Below, in pieces: positions 7,276-17,321 of a stretch of DNA of 64,000 nt. The notes under the pieces are model-generated. The model did no database searches and was not told the origin of the DNA. It saw only the letters and a list, made by a program, of their open reading frames with translations. Within the stretch, counting starts at the first letter, position 1; every line of letters begins with the position of its first letter. Origin of the DNA: JBLNBN01 sp050260015 (GTDB taxonomy: Bacteria > Bacteroidota > Ignavibacteria > Kapaibacteriales > UBA2268); NCBI GenBank assembly GCA_050260015.1, contig JBLNBN010000034.1:10976-74975 (forward strand), written 5' to 3'. The translations under genes and the position numbers were made by a program.

Positions 7276-9204
7276 ATGCAGGAAATCAACCAAAATCCAC
7301 AAAATCCTCAGTATCCTCCGCAGCAATACGCGCGCGCTTACGCCCCCCGCAGGCGTTCCCGTTGGTGGATCCCGGTGGTGATCATCGTCGCCTTACTACT
7401 CATTTTTATACTATTGATCGTCGGTATGTTCGGCTTTGTCGGCTCTTCTTTCTTCGGCGAGCGAGACGTGGAAGTAAAATCAAATTCCGTGTTAACTCTC
7501 TCGCTTTCCGAGGTAAAAGAATTCGCGGGCACGAGCCCGTTCGACTTTACCGGCGGCGCGCGGGCAAACTTATTCGACATGATCCAATCGATTAAACGCG
7601 CAAAAACGGATAAGAATATCCGAGGCATTTACATTAAGCCCGGAGTCGTAGGCGTTCCGCCCGTAAAGAGCTCCGAACTTCAGAACGCCCTGCTCGACTT
7701 TAAGAAATCGGGTAAGTTCATTTACGCGTTTTTCGAAGCGGCAAACGAGAACGGTTACTTTTCCGCTCTTCCCGCTGATTCTATCTTTATGCCCACCGAG
7801 GGAATGGTCGAGCTGAACGGTTTTGGCGTTACCAACGTATTTTTAAAGGATATGCTCGAAAAGGTGGGAATCAAATTTACCGTGGTGCAATTTGAAGAAT
7901 ATAAGTCCGCCGGCGAGCAGCTTTCGCGTATGCAGTACAGCGACTCCGCGCGCAAGGAAATACTTGAACTGCTTAGCCAGCGCGCCGAAACCTTCATCTC
8001 CAAAACTGCCGAGCTAAGGAAAATACCCCGCGACAAGATAGCCGACGCGCTACGCAGGGGCGTCTACACCGCCGAGGAAGCCAGGAACGAGCATTTTATC
8101 GACGCTTTGAAGAGCGAATCCGACCTTAAGGACATGATGAAGAGAAAAGTCTTTGGGCGATTCGATCCCGAAGATAAATTGCATTTCGTTTCGATCCACG
8201 ATTACTCCGCCGCAAGCTCCGGCCGCACCAAGGAAAGCTACGATTCCGATAAGCAAATTGCAATTATTTACGGTTCGGGGGAAATCTCCAGCGGCAAGAT
8301 GGCCGAGAATCCCTTCGCAAGCGACGACGGTATTCGCTCGGGAGATTTCGTGAAGAACCTGCGCAAGGCGCGCGAGAACAAAAAGATAAAAGCGATCATA
8401 CTTCGAATCGACAGCCCCGGCGGATCCGTTATCGCATCCGACGAAATATGGGAGGAGATCCGCAAAACGCGCCAGGTCAAACCCGTATACGCTTCAATGA
8501 GCGACGTAGCGGCCTCCGGCGGGTACTACATGGCGATGGCTTGCGACACTATTATAGCTCACCCGGAGACAATTACAGGCTCGATCGGCGTTATACTCGC
8601 AATTCCCAACTTTGCAGGCGCTAAGGACGTTTTCGGTTTTAGCTCGGACACGGTTTCCGTCAATCCTGAAGCCCAGTTCTTTAACGGCCTTTATCCCTAT
8701 TCCAAAAAAGATATGGATCGAATTGTCGGCATATCCCGCGGCATTTACAATAGGTTTGTCTCGAAAGTCGCTCAAAGCAGGGGCTTTACGTTCGAGCGCG
8801 CGCGCGCTCTCGCTAAGGGCAGAATTTGGACGGGCGCCGAGGCAAAGGAACGCGGGCTTGTAGACGTGCTCGGCGGTATTGATAAGGCGATCGAGATAGC
8901 GAAGAGGAGAATAGGCGTACCGGAAGGAAAGAAGGTGAGGATAGTTACTCTCCCCCGCCGCGTAGACGCTTTCGCATCGCTGTTGAGAATATTCCATTCC
9001 GACGACGACGACGGGGAATCCGTAAATGCGAGCGCAGCAAAGTTTGCTAAGGCCTTCGGCCTTACGCCCGAGCAATATGCGTTAAACTCGCAGTTCATGC
9101 CGGACGAGATGAAACGCGGCCTGGGCTATTTATTCCGCCTATCGGAAATGTCGAAAAAAGAAAAAGTACTAATGGCTCTACCGTCATATTTCGTAATTCA
9201 ATAG
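7276..9204 (+). CDS. sppA: Signal peptide peptidase SppA, long (67K) type
   Basis: 642 residues. A proline/arginine-rich cytoplasmic stub is followed by one membrane helix (about residues 31-56) and two tandem SppA/S49 peptidase domains, as in E. coli-type SppA (618 residues). The catalytic pair is visible: Lys210 in FEEYKSAGEQ and Ser414 in VAASGGYYMA, matching E. coli Lys209 and Ser409. RIDSPGGSV lies just before the Ser. The enzyme degrades cleaved signal peptides in the inner membrane. The ATG is preceded by AGGA at about 8 bases. It is transcribed alone, divergent from the flagellar operon, and ends at a clear hairpin terminator. Confidence 0.95.
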   Translation: MQEINQNPQNPQYPPQQYARAYAPRRRSRWWIPVVIIVALLLIFILLIVGMFGFVGSSFFGERDVEVKSNSVLTLSLSEVKEFAGTSPFDFTGGARANLFDMIQSIKRAKTDKNIRGIYIKPGVVGVPPVKSSELQNALLDFKKSGKFIYAFFEAANENGYFSALPADSIFMPTEGMVELNGFGVTNVFLKDMLEKVGIKFTVVQFEEYKSAGEQLSRMQYSDSARKEILELLSQRAETFISKTAELRKIPRDKIADALRRGVYTAEEARNEHFIDALKSESDLKDMMKRKVFGRFDPEDKLHFVSIHDYSAASSGRTKESYDSDKQIAIIYGSGEISSGKMAENPFASDDGIRSGDFVKNLRKARENKKIKAIILRIDSPGGSVIASDEIWEEIRKTRQVKPVYASMSDVAASGGYYMAMACDTIIAHPETITGSIGVILAIPNFAGAKDVFGFSSDTVSVNPEAQFFNGLYPYSKKDMDRIVGISRGIYNRFVSKVAQSRGFTFERARALAKGRIWTGAEAKERGLVDVLGGIDKAIEIAKRRIGVPEGKKVRIVTLPRRVDAFASLLRIFHSDDDDGESVNASAAKFAKAFGLTPEQYALNSQFMPDEMKRGLGYLFRLSEMSKKEKVLMALPSYFVIQ

Positions 9205-9223
9205 AATTTGAATGATTTAAACA

Positions 9224-9256
9224 AATGGCGAACCCGAAAAGGTTCGCCATTTTTTA
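9224..9256 (+). terminator. Rho-independent terminator after sppA
   Basis: An 11-bp perfect stem AATGGCGAACC / GGTTCGCCATT with a CGAAAA loop, followed by a T-run on the plus strand. The A-run before the stem would also serve the converging minus-strand gene that ends at 9274, so it may work in both directions. Confidence 0.9.
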
Positions 9257-9273
9257 TTTTCTATGTACTCGAA

Positions 9274-9768
9274 TTAAAATGCGTACCCGGCCGTAATCGA
9301 TATCGGCGTTTGCGAGCCAACCGAACCAATCTTTAGCATGATCGTAGCGGCTGAAAAATCAACTCCAACGCCGAAGCTCGAGGAGTTCAGGTAAGTTCCT
9401 CCTCTAATTCCCTCTATCCAAAGTCCTGTTACGCCTGAAGTCGCCATAACAAAGAAATTGGCCGGTTGCAGGCGCGTAAAGTTCACCTTTAAGCCCGCCT
9501 CCATTGGAATCATTGCTGCGTTGTCGTTATTGTCGCCTGAATGGAACTGCAGCCCTGTATTTATCAGCGCTGAAAAGTTCGGGCTAATGCTCTGCTCGTA
9601 CATGTAGCCGAGTATAAAGAAATTTGAATTATCGTTCTCTTCGTCGATCGAAATACCAGCGTAGACGGTCTGCCGGGGATATGTCAACTGGCCGTAGGAA
9701 TTCTGTGCGGCAATTACAGTTATAGCGACTATTGCCAGGTAGAGGGAAAAGATTTTTATTATACGCAT
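9274..9768 (-). CDS. Small outer-membrane beta-barrel-like protein
   Basis: 164 residues with a clear signal peptide (MRIIKIFSLYLAIVAITVIA, cleavage after about residue 26) and alternating hydrophobic segments typical of an 8-stranded barrel. It ends in ITAGYAF, a terminal aromatic residue as used by the BAM complex to recognise barrels. I do not recognise a specific family. It stands alone between the sppA terminator and the next gene's terminator. Confidence 0.65.
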   Translation of the reverse strand: MRIIKIFSLYLAIVAITVIAAQNSYGQLTYPRQTVYAGISIDEENDNSNFFILGYMYEQSISPNFSALINTGLQFHSGDNNDNAAMIPMEAGLKVNFTRLQPANFFVMATSGVTGLWIEGIRGGTYLNSSSFGVGVDFSAATIMLKIGSVGSQTPISITAGYAF

Positions 9769-9875
9769 AGCTACTCCATCATTAATGTTTAGTAAAAATC
9801 AATTATTTCTTAAAAAAAACGAATACTATACATTTATATTATTTATTTATAATAATATGACCCGCTAACTTCGCA

Positions 9876-9908
9876 TAAAAAAGAAAGGGCGGGAATGATC
9901 CCGCCCTT
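9876..9908 (-). terminator. Rho-independent terminator of the T9SS cargo gene
   Basis: A 10-bp perfect stem AAGGGCGGGA / TCCCGCCCTT with a 4-base loop. Read on the minus strand it is followed by TCTTTTTTA, so it ends the transcript of the large gene that stops at 9939. Confidence 0.9.
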
Positions 9909-9938
9909 CCAGGTGATGATTAACTATATATGTTAAGC

Positions 9939-12900
9939 TTATTTAACGATAATCATCGGTTCAGCGGCGCGGAAAGGACCGGCCACGATCTGGTACGTAT
10001 AGGCGCCGCTCGAGAGAAGCTCGATCGGGATGCGTACCGAGTGCTTGCCAGCTTTTATCTCGCCGTTGACAACGGTGGATACAAGCTCGTTATTCGAATT
10101 GAAGATGTTCAACTGAACGTCGCCGTCGAATGCAGTCTCGAATTGGATTTCGCCGCCGCGGGAATCGATCGGGTTAGGAACGATCTTGGCAAGGCTGTAC
10201 TGGTTCGAGCTTACTACGATAGAACGAAGTTCGTCGCCGCAGACTTCCGAAAGCTTGGCCGTCGGATGAATGGTGGACTGATAGTCAACGCATTGATCGT
10301 TGTCGTCGATTACGTGGCTGATAACGGTCGGTATGTCTTTCGACTGTACTGGAAGACCGGTTTCAGAGTCCTTGAACCAAGGCAAGAACGCGAATAATTC
10401 AACTCTCAATACTTCGTATGCGTTATCGGTAGTTATCTTGGTCGTACCGCGGAGCTTAACGTCGATTGTCTGCTCGTTCTTGGAGTCGTCAACCGTGATG
10501 GTCGGGACGCCTACGATCTGCCAATCCGCCGGGAGGCCCGCGCCCTTGAATATCTGCAAGCTGCCGCCGTCGCTGCGAACGTCGAGGAAGTTGCGCAAGT
10601 GCGTGATCTTAATGTTGTATTCGGTTACGTTGGCGAGGTCCATGTTTTCGCCCTTGTCTACTATAATCGAATAGGTGATGCCGCTTCCCTTATCGGGCGA
10701 GACTTCAATGTCGGGCTTACCGTTAATAACGCCCCTGGTAACGCGCGAGAAGTGCGAGCTCTTACCGCTAACGGGAATCGTTATGGTTTTCAGGTCGGGA
10801 TCGATCGCGTTTGTCTTGAAGACGATATTTGCAGTATGAGTAGGAGCCGATACGCTGATAGGAGCGTAAGTGACGGTAACGTCTACTTTCTTACCGAAAG
10901 GTATGGTAAAACCGGTTTGCCAGCTTGCGATCGGCGTATTGTCGATAGCAACGTTAGTAATCGAGAAGGAGTTCGATGCGTCCGCGTCGACAAATAAATC
11001 GTCTTGCGCGATCGAAATGTCGCGAGTACCGGTGTTAGCAAGGCTAACCTGTATTGTAGCCGTAGTGTTTGCGCAGATAGCGGGTTCCAGGCCGGGAGTA
11101 GGAACTAAAGCCTCAGTAATACCAAAGCCGGTCCATTTCGAGGTTTGATCCGCTTGCGCGTCGCTTATGCTGACCATTTCAGCGGAGTGCACGCCGTAAC
11201 GCTGAGCGTAAAACTCGGCGGGTATATCTACGTATTGACCCGGTTGGAGAACTATCGGGAAGTTAACCAATTGGTTGTTGTCGTTCATCATATTTGTAAG
11301 ATCGTAAGCGAAGCCTTCGGAACCAGGATTACCAGTTCCATAGCTGGTGTTGACCGCGCCTGCAGGATTTGTCGTGAAGCCCGTTATCGTGAGCGAATCG
11401 GAATAAGGACCCCAATTCTCGTTCGTGTAACGAACTACTCTACGCGAAGGAGCGGCGCCGATGATAACTTCTTTAAAGTCGACGTCGGACGTAATCGTGC
11501 GGGGATAAATACCGATACCTTCAAGAATCGCGGTTACGGTAGGAGCGTCGCTTTCAAAGTTAATTGCGAGCTTGTGTTCGCCTTCGACCATAGGATCGAA
11601 GTATACCATGAACGTACGGCTTTCGCCGACGGGCACCGATACGTTGAGATCGGCTAAGTTATCTACTAAGTTAAGGTATTGCCCGTTCTTAAGAACTTTG
11701 AATGCTTCGGGGTTCTTAGAATTAGCGGCGTCAACCGTAACGTTCTTCATGCTTGTCGCCTGGCTGCCGTCGTTGGTCAGCTTAATGCCGCCCATAGGAG
11801 CCGGGTAAGGAGTAAAGTTGAACGGAGCGGCGTCGTACTTCGGCAGGTGAACGCGCTTGCGTAACCAATTTTCATTCGTTACGGTAAGAGCCGGTTCGAT
11901 ACCTTCGCCCGTGATAACGCAGACGGAGTCGATTGCGTTCGCGTCGTTGAAGAATACTACCTGGTCGGTGTAAGTTTTAACTGCGTCCGGGGTAAACCAT
12001 ACGCGGAACTGGAGTTCCTTGTTAGGAGCCAGGAACGCGGGGTTGTCGGTAGTTATGCCTAGGTCGGCCAAATCAGTCGTAAAGACTGCGTTCGACGGGC
12101 CCGTGTAGCCAGTGATGACGAGTTCCGTGTTGCCGGTGTTTTTGATAACGGCAGTTATAGGATTGCTTTGCTTGTTAACGGTCGTCTTCGGGAAAGCAAC
12201 GTCTGAAACTTCGATTCTCGGGGTTCCTACGCCTGCGCTAACGAAACCGGTGTATGCGAAGATACAATCGTCGCCGACGCCGACAGAGTCGTTGAAGGAT
12301 CCTTCAGCGGTAGCGTTGAAGGTAATCGTAAAGTCGCGGCTGTCGTTCGGAGCCAGCGGAATTTCAGGGTCGAAAGTATAGTTTAACGTAAAGCCTTGAT
12401 TTTGCTTTAATAATCTAAGATTAGAAAGCTTAACGTAGGCTGCCGCGCTCTTGTTCGTTACTTTAAACGGAACCGTAAGCGTTCCGCCGTTCTTGAATTT
12501 ACCAAAATTCTTTACGCGGGGAGTAATTTCAAGCTTGGTCGCCCAATGCTCGATTACGACGGTCGTATCGTTGCCGGCGCGGTCGGTAAATGTGATGACT
12601 GCGCGAGCGTCGAGCTTAGGATTAATAGGAGTAAGTTTCCATTCAACGTAGCGATCTTCGCCGGGGATGAAAGTGTCATACTCGAACAGGTAGTTATAGC
12701 TATTGTCCTTATCGAAGTAGATAACGCCCATATTGGAACGCGCGCTGTCTTCTTCCGGCATATCGTTTACGTACGCGGGCTTCTTAGCGGCCAATGCGCG
12801 ATCGGGAACGTAGCCCTGGCAATCTATAGTATAGTATACGTCGGGAGCTACGGTATCGGGACGCTCGAGGTCGACGGTCGCGACGGACGTCGGGAAGCCG

Positions 12901-14423
12901 TAGGAGTCGTAGCTGGAGAAGCCGTATGCGTATGCGGCAAATTTATCCTTTGCGCGTACGTGGTAAACGCCGTCCTCGGGAAGCTTTAATTGCTTGCAGT
13001 AGAATTTACGCGCGGGGGTCGGGTTCGTCGGATCGGTAAACTCGTAGCCGGGAGCGCCGTCGAACTTCATGCTGATAGGGGTCCAGATGAGATCGCCGAC
13101 GGAGTTGAACACGCCGATTTCAAGATCTTCAGGGATCTGGCCGCTTTCGGTAGCCTGGTATACGATATTTACATAGTTGACGTCGAACTTCAAACCGCCT
13201 TTGATACCCGGCGTATTGAATACGATTTGATTTTGGAACTGCTCGATAGGAGTTTGAGCCAATTCGAAAGGATCGCTCTCTATATTATCGTCCTGCTGGC
13301 CAGGATTGTATTGTACGACGTTAAATCTCTTGTCGGAGAGCATCGTTACCGCCTGCGGAACTCCTTCTGCGGCGCGAACCTCGATCCAGCCTTCGTTCTC
13401 GGGTCCGAACTTGCTCGGAACCGTACATACCTGGTCGGTCCAACCGTTGCGGAAGACCGTCGTGTTATTCTGGCTGGCAAATATGCGAACGGGAGAGTTG
13501 TTTAATCTATCTTTAATGGGAGTGACGTAGTACTTCGTTCCCCAGACGTGCATCGGCATGTCCTGCTCGATGATAACGTCGCACGCGGCTTTCGTTATAG
13601 GGATGTAAGCGCAGAAGTTGCCGGAGTAGCAAGCTACGGGCTTATCGGCGCGGACGTAGCTGCCGGTGATGTCGGGCTTGTGGCCGCGGGCCGGGATGAG
13701 CCAAACGTCGCCTTTGTTGATGACTTTCGTGTCGCTCTTGCCGGGGGTTAAGATCTTGCCTTCAAGAGTTTCGACGCGACCGTTGCCGCGACCGCCGTAG
13801 GTAAACGTAACGCGCGTCTTATCGTAAGCACCAACTATAGCGGTGTAGGAGGTCAGGTACTGGCCTGCTGGATCGGGATCGTCCGAGGGGCCGTTGTAGC
13901 CTGCGACGACGTATTCCTTACCAAGCGAAGCTATCGGGATAGCCAAATAGCCGTCGGAAGTGTACGGGTAGCGGATAAGGCCGTAGCAGATGATAGGAGC
14001 GTCGGCCGTAACCATAACGGCGCCGCCCGCCCATACCTGCGCCGGCTCGGGAAGGTCGCGGTCCTTTGATTTAGCGGACACTTGCGCGATGTTGTAGGGA
14101 ATAAACACTTCCGCAATATTATTCGGAATTGTTTGAATGTTCTTCTCCCAGTCTTTGGAGTTCACGCGAACTTTTACGTTCGCCTTCGTTCCGGAGGAGA
14201 TGTAAACTCGGATGCCGGGGACGCCCACGCCGTTCGGCGGACGATCCTCTACCCAGCCGGGGAAGAATCCTAGCGCGAATTCCATGCCCTGGTTGTTAGC
14301 GCCAAGTAGCTTCGGCAAATTCTTCTTGATCTTTTCCAGATCAGCGTCGGCTCTGCTAATGCTCGATGCAATTAATACGAGGGTTAGCAAACCGACCATC
14401 CATCCGGTCAATTTCTTTGTCAT
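9939..14423 (-). CDS. Giant secreted T9SS cargo protein with IgGFc-binding-like and choice-of-anchor D domains
   Basis: 1,494 residues. A signal peptide (cleavage near residue 27) leads into an IgGFc-binding-protein N-terminal-like region (about 60-400; e.g. AQVWAGGAVMVTADAPIICY). The middle and second half carry repeated Ig-like choice-of-anchor D domains (e.g. FGKFKNGGTLTVPFKV, TAVIKNTGNTELVITGY). The last about 80 residues form a T9SS type A sorting domain: SLAKIVPNPID, then the LNIFNSNNEL, GKHSVRIPIELLSSGAYTYQ pattern and a final MIIVK. It should be exported by Sec and then delivered to or through the outer membrane by the type IX system. Probable adhesin or surface scaffold; the ligand is unknown. 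Single-gene unit with its own terminator. Confidence 0.85.
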   Translation of the reverse strand: MTKKLTGWMVGLLTLVLIASSISRADADLEKIKKNLPKLLGANNQGMEFALGFFPGWVEDRPPNGVGVPGIRVYISSGTKANVKVRVNSKDWEKNIQTIPNNIAEVFIPYNIAQVSAKSKDRDLPEPAQVWAGGAVMVTADAPIICYGLIRYPYTSDGYLAIPIASLGKEYVVAGYNGPSDDPDPAGQYLTSYTAIVGAYDKTRVTFTYGGRGNGRVETLEGKILTPGKSDTKVINKGDVWLIPARGHKPDITGSYVRADKPVACYSGNFCAYIPITKAACDVIIEQDMPMHVWGTKYYVTPIKDRLNNSPVRIFASQNNTTVFRNGWTDQVCTVPSKFGPENEGWIEVRAAEGVPQAVTMLSDKRFNVVQYNPGQQDDNIESDPFELAQTPIEQFQNQIVFNTPGIKGGLKFDVNYVNIVYQATESGQIPEDLEIGVFNSVGDLIWTPISMKFDGAPGYEFTDPTNPTPARKFYCKQLKLPEDGVYHVRAKDKFAAYAYGFSSYDSYGFPTSVATVDLERPDTVAPDVYYTIDCQGYVPDRALAAKKPAYVNDMPEEDSARSNMGVIYFDKDNSYNYLFEYDTFIPGEDRYVEWKLTPINPKLDARAVITFTDRAGNDTTVVIEHWATKLEITPRVKNFGKFKNGGTLTVPFKVTNKSAAAYVKLSNLRLLKQNQGFTLNYTFDPEIPLAPNDSRDFTITFNATAEGSFNDSVGVGDDCIFAYTGFVSAGVGTPRIEVSDVAFPKTTVNKQSNPITAVIKNTGNTELVITGYTGPSNAVFTTDLADLGITTDNPAFLAPNKELQFRVWFTPDAVKTYTDQVVFFNDANAIDSVCVITGEGIEPALTVTNENWLRKRVHLPKYDAAPFNFTPYPAPMGGIKLTNDGSQATSMKNVTVDAANSKNPEAFKVLKNGQYLNLVDNLADLNVSVPVGESRTFMVYFDPMVEGEHKLAINFESDAPTVTAILEGIGIYPRTITSDVDFKEVIIGAAPSRRVVRYTNENWGPYSDSLTITGFTTNPAGAVNTSYGTGNPGSEGFAYDLTNMMNDNNQLVNFPIVLQPGQYVDIPAEFYAQRYGVHSAEMVSISDAQADQTSKWTGFGITEALVPTPGLEPAICANTTATIQVSLANTGTRDISIAQDDLFVDADASNSFSITNVAIDNTPIASWQTGFTIPFGKKVDVTVTYAPISVSAPTHTANIVFKTNAIDPDLKTITIPVSGKSSHFSRVTRGVINGKPDIEVSPDKGSGITYSIIVDKGENMDLANVTEYNIKITHLRNFLDVRSDGGSLQIFKGAGLPADWQIVGVPTITVDDSKNEQTIDVKLRGTTKITTDNAYEVLRVELFAFLPWFKDSETGLPVQSKDIPTVISHVIDDNDQCVDYQSTIHPTAKLSEVCGDELRSIVVSSNQYSLAKIVPNPIDSRGGEIQFETAFDGDVQLNIFNSNNELVSTVVNGEIKAGKHSVRIPIELLSSGAYTYQIVAGPFRAAEPMIIVK

Positions 14424-14712
14424 AGTAAAACCCTTTAATGTTATTAGAGTGTTAATAATTCTATTAAATTTATTTTATTCAATATCATATTTTCGAAAAA
14501 GTTACAATTCGAATCCTTATTATACCAAAAAAAATCGTCATTTCCAATTTTTTTATTCAAAAATTTCTCCTACGCCCTTTGCCGGGGTTAAGTCATATCT
14601 TCTCAAGGATTTAAAAAACGCCTGAAATGACTCTCGTAGTATATTCAGCTACAACAGTCTCGCAGAAACTGTTATATATTTAACCTATACAAACAATCGA
14701 GATGCCGTTTTG

Positions 14713-16269
14713 TTACACCTGCTCGGAAAAAAAATTTATTTGTTTTCCTAAAGCCTCTTCCAGCAATAACTTACGGCGGGCGGCTCCCCACAGTTCTATA
14801 TCGGGGTCTTCCGAGTTTTTGCTATAAATCAGGAAAACGCTTACTTCCCCGTTTTGCGTTTCAGCGCGAATAGCGCTAATAAGCTGTTGCTGGCGGCGAT
14901 CGATGCCTTCGGCAATTCTTAATATGCCAGCAAGAACTTTAACGATGGATTGATTGGCGGGCGAGAGCTTTTGAAAGCCTTCATGCTTTTTCTTAGGGTG
15001 GCTTTTCCTATGGTATCTCGCGATGTTTGCGATTATCTCCGCTTCGCTGTTAGTGAAGCCGGGCATATCGCAATGAGTAATTATATAGTATGAGTGCTTG
15101 TGGTGCTGATCGTGCGATATGTGGTAGCCGACGTCGTGCAGCAGGGCGGCCGCCTCGAGGAACTCCCTCTCCTGCCCGTCGTATTTGTGCTCGCTCTTTA
15201 GATCGTCGAACAGTTGCAGCGCGAGATTCTTAACGTGCTCGGCATGCCGCATAGGCGTCTGGTAGACGTGGCAGAGATTATAAATGGTTTGGTAGCGTAG
15301 GTAGCTTAGGTGATTGTACTCGCTGAGCGCGCTGCGCTTCTGCATCGTATCAAAGACAATCCCTTCGCGCAAAGCGTACGGCGAAACGAGTAATTTGGGA
15401 ATATCGAGATTTTCGACGACGCGCTCGAGAACGAGAGCTCCGCCAAGGATAATATCGGACCGCTTGGGGTCCATGCCCGGTATCTCGGCTCTTGCCGCTG
15501 GCGTCTCCGCGCGGGCCATCGCCCCGATCGCCGAGTTTATCTCCTCGCGCGTTATGCATACCCCGTTTAATATATCTGGAACTAATTCGTTGCGGGCCGC
15601 CATCGCGATCGCGGCTATGTTTTGAATGGTGCCTGCGCAGCCGACAGTCTGATCGAACCCGATCTCCTTCAGCCGGTTCAGTATTGGGGCCCATTCGCCT
15701 CGTATATAATTCCTGCAGTTAGCGATTTGCTGCGCGAGCGGTTCGTCGGTTTCAAAGAAACGCTTCGTCATGCGGATAGAGCCGATCTTTTCGCTCTGGC
15801 TGTAGAGGACTTCGCCCCGGTACCCGATGGTAGTTTCGGTGGAGCCGCCGCCTATGTCGACGACTAAAGTTTTATGATCGTAAATCGGCAGGGCGTGGAG
15901 GGCCCCAAGATACGTGAGCCTGCCCTCCTCGACGCCGGTGACGACTTCGAGCTCGATACCGCAACGTTCGCGCACTTTCTCTATAAACTCGTCGCGATTG
16001 GAGGCTTCGCGGACGGCGCTCGTGGCTACCGCCCGAATGAGGGCGCGCTCGCTGCGAGCGATCTTTACGAATCTGTCCAGGGTCGACACGCCGCGATGGA
16101 TAGCGTCCGGCTCGAGGTACTTCATGTCCCCGCCGCCGCTGCCAAGGCGCACCATCTCCTTTTCACGATTAATGATCTGCAATAAGCTCTTTTGGTTCAC
16201 GCTCGCAATAACCATATGAAAGGAATTTGTCCCTACGTCGATCGCGGCTATCTTTAGAGCTCGTTTCAT
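14713..16269 (-). CDS. Ppx/GppA phosphatase with C-terminal HD domain
   Basis: 518 residues, the long form of the exopolyphosphatase/guanosine pentaphosphate phosphatase family. The actin-like ATPase fold shows IDVGTNSFHMVIASV at the N-terminus, VVDIGGGSTETTIGY (phosphate 2) and VGCAGTIQNIAAIAMA. The C-terminal HD-type helical domain carries EAAALLHDVGYHISHDQHHK near residue 380. It removes phosphate from polyphosphate chains and/or pppGpp, linking to the stringent response. It starts 14 bp after purM, so they are probably co-transcribed. Whether it is Ppx or GppA cannot be settled from sequence alone. Confidence 0.9.
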   Translation of the reverse strand: MKRALKIAAIDVGTNSFHMVIASVNQKSLLQIINREKEMVRLGSGGGDMKYLEPDAIHRGVSTLDRFVKIARSERALIRAVATSAVREASNRDEFIEKVRERCGIELEVVTGVEEGRLTYLGALHALPIYDHKTLVVDIGGGSTETTIGYRGEVLYSQSEKIGSIRMTKRFFETDEPLAQQIANCRNYIRGEWAPILNRLKEIGFDQTVGCAGTIQNIAAIAMAARNELVPDILNGVCITREEINSAIGAMARAETPAARAEIPGMDPKRSDIILGGALVLERVVENLDIPKLLVSPYALREGIVFDTMQKRSALSEYNHLSYLRYQTIYNLCHVYQTPMRHAEHVKNLALQLFDDLKSEHKYDGQEREFLEAAALLHDVGYHISHDQHHKHSYYIITHCDMPGFTNSEAEIIANIARYHRKSHPKKKHEGFQKLSPANQSIVKVLAGILRIAEGIDRRQQQLISAIRAETQNGEVSVFLIYSKNSEDPDIELWGAARRKLLLEEALGKQINFFSEQV

Positions 16270-16283
16270 ATCGTCGCGTTCAA

Positions 16284-17273
16284 TCAGTTAACCTGGCCGA
16301 TGACCCAGGGCTTTTCGGGTTCCAACAGGCGAAGAACTTCGTCAAGATTATCGGGGGATACGACCGCTATTAAGCCCGCGCCGAGATTAAACGCGCGTCG
16401 CATTTCCTCGTCGCCGAGCTTGCCTTCGCGGCGTATTAATTGGAATATCTCCGGCGCCTGCCAGCTATTCCAATCGATATCCAAAACGCAGCCCTTTGGG
16501 ATAATCCTCTTCGTATTGCCGATAATACCGCCGCCGGTAACGTGCGAGAGCGCGTTAATTAGATCCGCGTCGAGCAGCGGCTTGATTACAGGATAGTAGG
16601 ATCTGTGCACCGCCAGCAGGGCTTCGCCTAACGTGGCGCCAAGAGAATCGATCCTATCGCTTGCGGAATACTTGGGGAACAATACGGCGCGGGCGAGGGA
16701 ATAGCCGTTGGTGTGCAATCCAGTCGAGGGTAGGGCGACCAATACGTCGCCTTTCTTAACCCTCGAGCCGTTTAAAACTTTTGATTTTTCGACAACTCCA
16801 ACAATAGTGCCGCTCATGTCGTATTCGCCCTCGTTATAGAAACCGGGCATTTCCGCGGTCTCCCCGCCGATAAGCGCGCAACCGTTTTCCGCGCACGCTT
16901 TGGCGAATCCCCCGATAACCTGCTCGGCGACCGAAGGCTCGAGCTTGCCGGTAGCGAAGTAATCGAGGAAGAAAAGGGGCTTAGCGCCGCAAGCCAGGAT
17001 ATCGTTTACGCAGTGATTGACCAGGCACTGCCCGACCGTGTCGTGCTTGCCGGCCATAAATGCGATCTTCAGCTTGGTGCCGACGCCGTCGGCGCTTGCG
17101 ACTAGAACGGGATGCTCGTACTCCGGGAATTTCGCGTCGTAAAGCCCGCCGAAGAGGCCGATCTCGCTGAGCACGTTGGCATTAAACGTCGAGCGTACTA
17201 AGGGTTTAATTCTATCGACGGTTTCTTCGCCGGCTTCGATATCCACCCCGGCGCTTTTATATGTTAAATTCAT
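16284..17273 (-). CDS. purM: PurM, phosphoribosylformylglycinamidine cyclo-ligase
   Basis: 329 residues (family about 340), catalysing ATP-dependent ring closure of FGAM to AIR in purine synthesis. Characteristic stretches: YKSAGVDIEAGEETVDRIKP at the N-terminus, VASADGVGTKLKIAF (the DGVGTK motif), VNHCVNDILACGAKPLFFLD, GGETAEMPGFY, and SHVTGGGIIGNTKRIIPKG. All expected motifs are intact. It lies 48 bp after the OmpA/PD40 gene and just before the Ppx/GppA gene. Confidence 0.96.
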   Translation of the reverse strand: MNLTYKSAGVDIEAGEETVDRIKPLVRSTFNANVLSEIGLFGGLYDAKFPEYEHPVLVASADGVGTKLKIAFMAGKHDTVGQCLVNHCVNDILACGAKPLFFLDYFATGKLEPSVAEQVIGGFAKACAENGCALIGGETAEMPGFYNEGEYDMSGTIVGVVEKSKVLNGSRVKKGDVLVALPSTGLHTNGYSLARAVLFPKYSASDRIDSLGATLGEALLAVHRSYYPVIKPLLDADLINALSHVTGGGIIGNTKRIIPKGCVLDIDWNSWQAPEIFQLIRREGKLGDEEMRRAFNLGAGLIAVVSPDNLDEVLRLLEPEKPWVIGQVN

Positions 17274-17321
17274 TTCTATATGGAATTAGTCAAAAGAACA
17301 AAATTAAGAAAAAAAGGACAA

